Positions 1-5,083 of a stretch of 5,603 nucleotides of DNA are shown one piece after another. Where the stretch lies: positions 1 to 5,603 of the forward strand of contig JADLCG010000311.1 of assembly GCA_020847355.1 (NCBI GenBank). The letters are read 5' to 3'. A program made the position numbers and the translations under genes. This stretch comes from Anaerolineales bacterium (GTDB lineage: Bacteria > Chloroflexota > Anaerolineae > Anaerolineales > Villigracilaceae). The notes beneath the pieces were generated by a model. It saw only the letters and a program-made list of their open reading frames with translations, was not told the DNA's origin and ran no database searches. Each line of letters starts with the position of its first letter. The first letter of the stretch is position 1.

Positions 1-144
1 ATTCAGCGCATTTTGCTGATCAAACACAAAGCCAACTCGGCGGAATTAGAAAAATTAAATAAAAAAGAAAGCTTGTTGCTACAAATCAATATTGCGCTGG
101 CGATCTTAGTCTTATTAGCGACTAGTTTCGCCAGAGCCGCGTGA
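1..144 (+). CDS. C-terminal fragment of a membrane protein
   Basis: Frame 1 is open from the window edge to a TGA at 142-144 and gives the last 47 residues of a protein whose start lies outside. A charged stretch rich in Lys and Glu (about residues 8-23 of the fragment) is followed by a hydrophobic segment (LLLQINIALAILVLLATSF, about residues 25-43) and a short ARAA tail. This looks like a cytoplasmic loop followed by a final transmembrane helix. The arrangement loosely recalls the last helix of CopD-like copper-export or other small multi-pass membrane proteins, but the fragment is too short to name a family. No terminator hairpin follows the stop, so read-through toward the gene at 271 is possible. 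I am confident that it is a gene end and that it has a membrane helix; its function is unknown. Confidence 0.6.
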   Translation: MQRILLIKHKANSAELEKLNKKESLLLQINIALAILVLLATSFARAA

Positions 145-235
145 AATGGGGCGTTTGCGGGTTTCGTAGGTCAATTGCGCCGTCTCCGTTGGGGAATCGT
201 TGAGCGGGCGTAGTTCCAATCTGCGCGCTTTTCAG

Positions 236-241
236 TAGAAT
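236..241 (+). promoter_or_regulatory. Possible -10 box (TAGAAT) for the WD40-like gene
   Basis: TAGAAT matches the -10 consensus at 5 of 6 positions and lies 30 bp before the TTG start at 271. No convincing -35 hexamer is visible; TTCCAA at 214-219 with a 16-bp spacer is weak. A start site near 248 would give a leader of about 23 nt carrying the Shine-Dalgarno. The rest of the 145-270 spacer shows nothing else that can be named, apart from the hairpin at 244-261. Confidence 0.3.
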
Positions 242-257
242 ATCCTTGGCGCTTGCC

Positions 258-263
258 GAGGAG
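258..263 (+). promoter_or_regulatory. Shine-Dalgarno GAGGAG deciding a TTG start
   Basis: GAGGAG sits 7 nt before TTG at 271. This supports the non-ATG start, which keeps the hydrophobic N-terminal segment. The next in-frame ATG (residue 59) would remove the membrane anchor and has no comparable ribosome site. Confidence 0.75.
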
Positions 264-270
264 CTAAATT

Positions 271-2715
271 TTGCAAATCAAACCTTTCTTCAAAATAATT
301 TCTGCAATTGCGTTATTAATCGTCATAATCGTTGGGGGCTATCTTATAAGTAGGCGTTTTTTCACGTCTACTCAAACGGCGCATAAGTTTTCCACAACGT
401 ATAGCATTTCCCCAGACCCCGCGCCTGCGGACGACCCAAAGGATATGGTCGAGGTGACGGGGCTGATTCGCGCGTTTGATATTGATCGCAATGCAAACAG
501 AATTGCCATCGTCACATCCAAAGCGGCGCTGATCTACGATCTGGCGACTCTGAAATTAATCCATTCTTCCCCGCTCACGGATTTAATTACCAGCGTGCGC
601 TTCTCGCCGGATGGAAGCAAACTGGCGTTAGGCGGAATATCCGCAAGCCGCACGCAAAGCGGATATTTACATATAGTGGCGCTGGATACAGCCGCTTGGA
701 AAACGCTATATGAATATCAGAGCGAGACCGACGCATATAATCTCGCGTTAGCCTGGTCGCCGGATGGCGAACGCCTCGCCTTCTCCGTCCCCGATAGAAA
801 ACTGCTTGTAGTGGACGTGCCTACTGGTCAGGAAATTGCGGCTCTGGATGATTTTCTTTATATGCCGAATGCAGTTGCGTGGTCGCCAGACGGCGCGCGC
901 TTAATCTCCACTGGCGATCTTGGCTATGGTTTGCGCCGTTGGCGTTTGGATACAAACCAATGGGTGCGCTTGTGGAGTACGGATATACAGCCCGCGCAAC
1001 AAATTGCCTGGTCGCCGGATGGAAAGCGAATCGCTTCCGGGCATTTTGGCGGCGTGATTTGCATTTGGAATGTCCGTAACAACCAATGCGAAGGATTGAT
1101 TCGAGCGCATTTTAATTCGGTGGATGGATTAGCCTGGTCGTTAGACAGCCAACAAATTGCCACAACCAGCGGCGCAATTCGCATTTGGGACGCTTCCAAT
1201 GGAAAACTGGTATCTGACTTTGGATATAGTCAAGGACTGGTTTATTCGCAAACGCAATGGCTCAATTCGCAAACCATCGCGACGTTGGAATCCAGTTATA
1301 CAAAACCCATCCCGGCTACGATTCGTTTTTGGGATGTAAAAACCGGCAAGGTCAACCTGGCTTTTCGCGGCTGGGACAATGTGCAAGGAAGCAACAGCGG
1401 CGGCGTAGCGCTTGTTTTGGATGATATTCAAATTGGCGCAGACCGAACCCTGCTCAAAGTCTCTTTGAAATTTGACAGCGCGGACCTTTTTATGGCCGGC
1501 GAATGGAACGTGACCATGCGCGATTCGCAGGGCAAAATCTATCCGCTGACGAATATCACGCCTGACGATGTGGATCAAGGCGAGACGCGCGTTTATCAAA
1601 CTGTTCCCCTGCCGCAAGGGGAGCGCATTACGCTTGACCTGCTGAGTTTTCCCTCTCAAAACGGCATCCCCATGCTGATGGATACCTCGGCTAATTCTGA
1701 AACAATTACCTTTGACCCAAGCGTTTTACAAGTTGGCGAATCAACTGCCGTTAATGTAGAGATTAACGCAAATGGCTGGATGGTTCACCTTAACCGAGTT
1801 GAGAAGTCCGCGCCGGATACGTTGATCTTTCAATTTGCCGCGCAAGATATGATCAATGGCGTGGCGCTATTCACTCCTTCGGCAAATACCTCTTATACAC
1901 AGCCGCCGCAAAATGGAACGACCGACGCGGTTCTTAAATTTAACCCAATGCCAAATACGCCCATTCAACTTAACGTGACGAGGATTTTTTATCAAGCTCT
2001 CGGCGCCTGGCAGTTGGATTTTTCGGTTGTCAAATCTATGTTTACCGACTTGCCCGCATTCACCTCTGCGCCTGCGCTTACCCCCGCGCCTGAAGCGTTA
2101 TTTACATCGCAAGACCCGCTATTTTTAGAAATTCAGAACCTCATTCGTAAATATAACCAAAGCGTCGTCAAAAAAGGCTGGGTTCACGCCGTCAGCGAAA
2201 CCGCCATCGAAAATACGCAAGGACAGAGCTTCCCGCCGCAGTATTACCGGGAAGAGCAATGGTTTGAAGTGGATGGCGATGGTTGGGTGTTGCGTTCTCT
2301 GACGACTGATTTTGATCAGACGAATAGCGTCATCCAGCAAAACGTGTCAGTGGGGACGCATGGATACAACCTGTCCACTGGCGAAGCGTCTGAAAACCCG
2401 CTCTATCGTTTATCGTTTGACTTAATCCTCAGCGATCTGGAGTATGCGTTGAAAAATGAGCAGACCATTTTGCGCGAAGAAACAACCTGTCAGGACGGCG
2501 CGCCTTGCCTGGCGCTCAAACTAAGCGATGGCTTTTCTGGTCGTCAGTATTGGATTAACCGAGACACGGGGCAAATTGTTAAACTGGCGACTTTGCAATA
2601 CTCTGCGGATGGAGTTGAAAGCGTGATGTATACGCAAACTTTTCGCCCCGCTGAACGGACCTCCGCGCCGCCCCAGGAAGTTTTAGATGCGCTGGGCAAT
2701 GTGGTTTTCCCATAA
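271..2715 (+). CDS. Membrane-anchored WD40-like beta-propeller protein with extra C-terminal domains
   Basis: The protein has 814 residues and starts at TTG with a good Shine-Dalgarno. Residues about 6-27 form one hydrophobic helix (an uncleaved anchor or signal peptide) followed by RR, so the remainder is probably extracytoplasmic. Residues about 60-370 are WD40-like propeller blades. The repeated strand-turn signature is visible as FSPDGSKLAL (111), WSPDGERLAF (162), WSPDGARLIS (204), WSPDGKRIAS (247) and WSLDSQQIAT (289), with blade-closing CIWNV (264), RIWD (304) and RFWD (352). Residues about 375-590 are beta-rich; phrases such as RDSQGKIYPL and VNVEINANGWMVHLNRVE recall the Ig-like DUF4179/DUF5643 domains. 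A Pro/Ala/Thr-rich linker lies at about 593-612. Residues about 613-810 include QYWINRDTGQIVKL, reminiscent of LolA/RseB-type lipoprotein-binding folds. The propeller is clear; the two later domains are inferences. No catalytic motif is visible, so a scaffold, binding or sensing role is likely but unproven. The gene converges with thrS and appears to be transcribed separately. Confidence 0.85.
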   Translation: MQIKPFFKIISAIALLIVIIVGGYLISRRFFTSTQTAHKFSTTYSISPDPAPADDPKDMVEVTGLIRAFDIDRNANRIAIVTSKAALIYDLATLKLIHSSPLTDLITSVRFSPDGSKLALGGISASRTQSGYLHIVALDTAAWKTLYEYQSETDAYNLALAWSPDGERLAFSVPDRKLLVVDVPTGQEIAALDDFLYMPNAVAWSPDGARLISTGDLGYGLRRWRLDTNQWVRLWSTDIQPAQQIAWSPDGKRIASGHFGGVICIWNVRNNQCEGLIRAHFNSVDGLAWSLDSQQIATTSGAIRIWDASNGKLVSDFGYSQGLVYSQTQWLNSQTIATLESSYTKPIPATIRFWDVKTGKVNLAFRGWDNVQGSNSGGVALVLDDIQIGADRTLLKVSLKFDSADLFMAGEWNVTMRDSQGKIYPLTNITPDDVDQGETRVYQTVPLPQGERITLDLLSFPSQNGIPMLMDTSANSETITFDPSVLQVGESTAVNVEINANGWMVHLNRVEKSAPDTLIFQFAAQDMINGVALFTPSANTSYTQPPQNGTTDAVLKFNPMPNTPIQLNVTRIFYQALGAWQLDFSVVKSMFTDLPAFTSAPALTPAPEALFTSQDPLFLEIQNLIRKYNQSVVKKGWVHAVSETAIENTQGQSFPPQYYREEQWFEVDGDGWVLRSLTTDFDQTNSVIQQNVSVGTHGYNLSTGEASENPLYRLSFDLILSDLEYALKNEQTILREETTCQDGAPCLALKLSDGFSGRQYWINRDTGQIVKLATLQYSADGVESVMYTQTFRPAERTSAPPQEVLDALGNVVFP

Positions 2716-2717
2716 AC

Positions 2718-2748
2718 AAACAGGCGGAGGAAATTCCTCCGCCTGTTT
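2718..2748. terminator. Bidirectional intrinsic terminator between convergent genes
   Basis: The 14-bp arm AAACAGGCGGAGGA (2718-2731) pairs perfectly with TCCTCCGCCTGTTT (2735-2748) across a 3-nt loop, AAT. On the plus strand it ends in TTTT (2746-2749) just after the stop at 2713-2715. On the minus strand the hairpin is followed by TTTGTTTA, downstream of the thrS stop at 2769. It can therefore end both the WD40-like gene and thrS. Confidence 0.9.
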
Positions 2749-2768
2749 TCGATTCACTGCTTCCTGCT

Positions 2769-4577
2769 TTACAGTTCGCTGGCTCTTCTGCTAATTCGAT
2801 CTTTGGCGCGCGCAATGAATTCGCTCAGCGTAATCCCGTTCTGCTGGCTTCCATCCCGCCCGCGCAGGGAGACTTGCTCCGCTTTCATTTCATTATCGCC
2901 AACTACAAGCATATACGGAACTTTCATCAACTGCGCCGAACGGATCTTGGCGTTCATCCGTTGCGCGGATAAATCCGCATGAGCGCGGATGCCTTGCTCG
3001 CGTAATTGCCTGGCGATTTTTTCCGCGTATTCATTTTGTCCGTCCGTAATTGAAATCACCCGCACTTGTTCAGGCGATAACCAGACCGGAAAATTGCCGG
3101 CGTAATGTTCAATGAGGAAGCCGATCATCCGCTCGTGCGTGGAAAGCGGCGCGCGGTGGATACAAATCGGCACTTCATCCTGCCCGTCTCTATTCGTGAA
3201 TTTCAAATCAAATTTGGGCGGCACGGCGAAATCCACTTGATTTGTAGCGAGCGAGAACTCGCGCCCGATCACGCTCCAAATTTGCACGTCAATTTTAGGC
3301 CCGTAGAAGGCGGCTTCATCTTCCACTTCCACAAATGGCACATTGCCATTCGTCATGGCGCGGCGCACCATATCCTCCGTTTTGAGCCAGAGGCGCTCAT
3401 TGTCCACATATTTTTTGCCCAGCCCAGCCTTGCTATGCAGACTTAAGCGCATCACATACTTATCAATTTCAAACAACTTGAAATATTTATGATACAAATC
3501 CACAACGCCCATGAATTCCTGCTCAAATTGTTCTTCCGTGACGTATAAATGCGCGTCGTTCATCTGCATCGAGCGCACGCGCATCAAGCCGAAGAGTTCG
3601 CCAGATTTTTCGTAGCGGTAACACGTTCCATACTCCGCGAGGCGAATCGGTAAATCCCGATAGGAGCGGCCTTTTGAACCGAATATCTTATGGTGCATCG
3701 GGCAGTTCATCGGCTTAACATAATACTTTACGCCTTCCAGTTCCATCGGCGGATACATGCTCTCGGCATAATAGGGGAGATGCCCCGAACGTAAGAACAA
3801 ATCTTCCTTCGTTAGATTTGGCGTGCGCACGCGCAGGTAGCCAGCCGCTTCTTCCATTTCTTTCGCCAGCTTTTCCAACTCTTCGATCATAATGCCGCCG
3901 TTTGGCAACCACAACGGCAAGCCTGGTCCCACTTCATCGTCAAAGATGAAGATCTCCAACTCTTTACCGATCTTGCGGTGATCGCGCTTCTTGGCTTCTT
4001 CCAATTGGTGTAGATATTCTTCCAATTGTTTTTTATTTTCCCAAGCTGTGCCATAAATGCGTTGCAACATTTTATTTTTTTCGTCGCCGCGCCAATACGC
4101 GCCCGCAATGGACATTAACTTGAAAGCGTCTTGTTTAATTTCTTTCGTATTTTCCACATGCGGACCGCGGCATAAATCCGTGAAAGTATCCTGCTGATAG
4201 ATTGAAATCTCGGGTTTTTCTTTTAGCGGATTGCCGTATTCATCCGTGCCGCCTTTTTCGAGACCTTCGATCAGTTCCAACTTGTAGGGCTGATCTGCAA
4301 AGATTTTTCTCGCTTCATCTGCGCTGACGACTGTTTTTTTGAATTCATGTTTGCCTTGGACGATCTGACGCATCCGTTTCTCGATGGCTTGCAAATCTTC
4401 GGGCGTTAAATTGCGCGGCAAATCGAAATCATAATAGAATCCATTTTCAACCGGCGGACCAATCGTCACTTTGCCGTCGGGGAACATCTCCAGCACGGCT
4501 TGCGCCATCACATGCGCGGCAGAATGACGAATTTTATACAAATAAGACTCTTCGTATTTTTCTTGTTGATTTAACAT
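2769..4577 (-). CDS. thrS: Threonyl-tRNA synthetase lacking the TGS domain
   Basis: This cytoplasmic class II synthetase charges tRNA-Thr with threonine using ATP and hydrolyses mischarged Ser-tRNA-Thr. The protein has 602 residues from ATG at 4577; E. coli ThrRS has 642. The N2 editing domain starts almost at once, with HSAAH (H18, H22) and CRGPH (C136, H140). The catalytic core follows: zinc ligands C292 (in NCPMHH), H343 (in NDAH) and H474 (in CIHRA); motif 2 with R321 in CYRYEKSG; motif 3 with STHERMIGF (R483). The anticodon-binding domain is about residues 500-600, including VPYMLVVGDNE. The N1 TGS domain is absent. The frame stays open upstream to 4754, but that stretch is the T-box and terminator, not protein. 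ATG at 4577 has AAGGA (4589-4585) 7 nt upstream. Expression should be controlled by the T-box and perhaps also by the upstream tRNA-Val promoter. The family assignment is essentially certain. Confidence 0.97.
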   Translation of the reverse strand: MLNQQEKYEESYLYKIRHSAAHVMAQAVLEMFPDGKVTIGPPVENGFYYDFDLPRNLTPEDLQAIEKRMRQIVQGKHEFKKTVVSADEARKIFADQPYKLELIEGLEKGGTDEYGNPLKEKPEISIYQQDTFTDLCRGPHVENTKEIKQDAFKLMSIAGAYWRGDEKNKMLQRIYGTAWENKKQLEEYLHQLEEAKKRDHRKIGKELEIFIFDDEVGPGLPLWLPNGGIMIEELEKLAKEMEEAAGYLRVRTPNLTKEDLFLRSGHLPYYAESMYPPMELEGVKYYVKPMNCPMHHKIFGSKGRSYRDLPIRLAEYGTCYRYEKSGELFGLMRVRSMQMNDAHLYVTEEQFEQEFMGVVDLYHKYFKLFEIDKYVMRLSLHSKAGLGKKYVDNERLWLKTEDMVRRAMTNGNVPFVEVEDEAAFYGPKIDVQIWSVIGREFSLATNQVDFAVPPKFDLKFTNRDGQDEVPICIHRAPLSTHERMIGFLIEHYAGNFPVWLSPEQVRVISITDGQNEYAEKIARQLREQGIRAHADLSAQRMNAKIRSAQLMKVPYMLVVGDNEMKAEQVSLRGRDGSQQNGITLSEFIARAKDRISRRASEL

Positions 4578-4584
4578 TTTTACA

Positions 4585-4589
4585 TCCTT
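4585..4589 (-). promoter_or_regulatory. thrS ribosome binding site AAGGA
   Basis: AAGGA on the minus strand lies 7 nt before ATG 4577. It fixes the start downstream of the T-box terminator and excludes the longer open frame that runs through the leader. Confidence 0.85.
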
Positions 4590-4599
4590 TCTTTTTGCA

Positions 4600-4634
4600 G
4601 ACAATAGACCGTAGTCCATCGTCAATTGTCCAAA
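4600..4634. repeat. Degenerate 7-bp tandem repeat, five units (GNCNATN-like)
   Basis: Read on the plus strand, five consecutive heptamers are gacaata, gaccgta, gtccatc, gtcaatt and gtccaaa. G is fixed at position 1 and C at position 3; A is in position 5 of four units. The array fills the thrS leader between the T-box terminator and the ribosome binding site, so it would lie in the 5' untranslated part of the read-through mRNA. It does not form an obvious hairpin. Confidence 0.6.
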
Positions 4635-4635
4635 T

Positions 4636-4670
4636 AAAAAACTCTCGCCCACAACGGGGCGAGAGTTTTT
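4636..4670 (-). terminator. T-box-controlled intrinsic terminator (attenuator) of thrS
   Basis: On the minus strand AAAAACTCTCGCCC pairs with GGGCGAGAGTTTTT around the 6-nt loop CGTTGT, and a run of T completes it. The core is a 10-bp GC-rich stem. Its 5' arm (CTCTCGCCC) is shared with the antiterminator, as expected for a class I T-box. Confidence 0.95.
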
Positions 4671-4692
4671 ACTCACGCGGTTCCACCCGATT

Positions 4693-4720
4693 TGTAGGAC
4701 AAGATTAATCTTGTCGTACA
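4693..4720 (-). other. T-box Stem III hairpin
   Basis: A perfect 18-nt palindrome (4698-4715, arms GACAAGATT and AATCTTGTC) is extended by TGTA/TACA outer pairs after one C-C mismatch. It lies immediately upstream of the T-box motif, where Stem III is expected, and is read here as RNA structure rather than as a protein operator. Confidence 0.75.
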
Positions 4721-4799
4721 TCTCTTCAGCTTCTAACGGAGCAACTCGTTTCACTTACTAACTGATCATGGATCACTGTTCTGTGTCACGCTCGCGAGT

Positions 4800-4802
4800 G
4801 GT
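4800..4802 (-). promoter_or_regulatory. Candidate T-box specifier codon ACC (threonine)
   Basis: ACC is followed by A and then by the lower Stem I helix (CTCG), and is preceded by the GAAA of the internal loop opposite AGTA. It would pair with the GGU anticodon of tRNA-Thr, matching the downstream gene. Shifting by one base would give AAC (Asn), which does not fit thrS. Confidence 0.75.
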
Positions 4803-4893
4803 TTTCTGTGCCGTTCCCTTGAAGAGACTCTCAATCTTCGTTCTCTTCTCCCTGTCAGGGATGTGACCACATACTCGTCTCGGTCAATGCGTT

Positions 4894-4936
4894 TTACTGA
4901 TTACTGCTTTACTGGTCACTGATTACTGCTCACTGA
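4894..4936. repeat. Degenerate 7-bp tandem repeat, six units (TTACTGN-like)
   Basis: On the plus strand the units are ttactga, ttactgc, ttactgg (with one extra t before it at 4908), tcactga, ttactgc and tcactga. The core ACTG recurs every 7 bp. Thirteen bases (actgattactgct) occur exactly twice, at 4896-4908 and 4918-4930. The array fills the spacer between the tRNA-Val 3' end and the 5' edge of the T-box. No terminator or clear promoter is visible in it. Confidence 0.7.
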
Positions 4937-4941
4937 CCTTG

Positions 4942-5015
4942 TGGACGAGATAGGGCTCGAACCTACGACCTTCGCGATGTCAACGCGATGCTCTAACCAA
5001 CTGAGCTACCCGTCC
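4942..5015 (-). tRNA. tRNA-Val (anticodon GAC)
   Basis: The 74-nt cloverleaf reads 5' to 3' on the minus strand. The acceptor stem GGACGGG pairs with CTCGTCC (one G-T). The D arm is GCTC/GAGC with the loop AGTTGGTTA. The anticodon stem TCGCG/CGCGA has the loop TTGACAT, giving anticodon GAC (reads GUC/GUU). The variable loop is AGGTC, and the T arm is GTAGG-TTCGAGC-CCTAT. The discriminator is A. CCA is not encoded (the next bases are CAA), so it must be added after transcription. A near-consensus promoter lies just upstream. No terminator is evident before the T-box leader. Confidence 0.98.
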
Positions 5016-5026
5016 AAAGAGTGAAC

Positions 5027-5055
5027 ATTATAACGAGATGCTCAAATTTTGGCAA
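5027..5055 (-). promoter_or_regulatory. Sigma-70-type promoter of tRNA-Val
   Basis: The -10 box TATAAT (5032-5027) and -35 box TTGCCA (5055-5050, 5 of 6 matches to TTGACA) are separated by exactly 17 bp. The -10 box ends 11 nt before the mature tRNA 5' end, so transcription would begin a few bases upstream of the tRNA. It may also drive the T-box and thrS. Confidence 0.85.
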
Positions 5056-5065
5056 TATGCTTTTT

Positions 5066-5074
5066 TGGTATAAT
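5066..5074 (+). promoter_or_regulatory. Extended -10 promoter TGGTATAAT of the sortase-like gene
   Basis: TGnTATAAT at 5066-5074 is a perfect extended -10 element. No good -35 box is present at 16-18 bp, which is compatible with an extended -10. Only 9 nt separate it from the ATG at 5084, so transcription should start within about 3 nt of the start codon. It is back to back with the tRNA-Val promoter. Confidence 0.8.
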
Positions 5075-5083
5075 CGCCTCGCT

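Larger units (their letters stand above)
4636..4891 (-). ncRNA. T-box riboswitch (class I, transcriptional) controlling thrS
   Basis: The leader senses uncharged tRNA-Thr and controls read-through into thrS. In minus-strand order, Stem I has a lower helix CGAG (4877-4874) with CTCG (4798-4795). Its specifier loop has AGTA (4875-4872) facing GAA (4806-4804), followed by the candidate specifier ACC (4802-4800, Thr) and a purine. Above it are helices TGTG (4871-4868) with CACA (4810-4807), and GAAGAGA (4848-4842) with TCTCTTC (4827-4821). Next come AGTA/AGAA elements compatible with Stem II, then the long Stem III hairpin (4720-4693). The conserved T-box GGGTGGAACCGCG (4688-4676) follows, with the UGGA bulge that pairs with the tRNA 3' end. 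It can form an antiterminator with the terminator's 5' arm: GGG with CCC, and GCGTGAG with CTCTCGC (one mismatch). The T-box motif, terminator and downstream gene make the call very firm. The exact 5' end and Stem II pairing are approximate. Confidence 0.96.

Noticed and set aside
1141..1659. A 172-codon open frame on the minus strand inside the WD40-like gene
   Set aside because: The plus-strand frame has clear WD40 repeats and a ribosome site. The minus-strand product has no recognisable domain and is an antisense shadow, as are the other short frames inside this gene and thrS.
4698..4715. Perfect 18-bp palindrome as a transcription-factor operator
   Set aside because: It lies directly upstream of the T-box motif with extra outer pairs, the expected place and shape of Stem III.
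4755..4780. Further ACTGATCA-like heptads inside the leader
   Set aside because: The period is not kept, and the segment falls in the Stem II region of the T-box, which explains its local symmetry (GATC-CAT-GATC).
4600..4936. The two tandem arrays as a CRISPR locus
   Set aside because: The units are 7 bp and contiguous, with no spacers and no cas genes.
4914..4938. Imperfect inverted repeat (GGTCA...TGACC) as a terminator for tRNA-Val
   Set aside because: The stem is only 5 + 3 bp with an internal G-G mismatch and no T-run follows. The symmetry is a by-product of the ACTG heptads.
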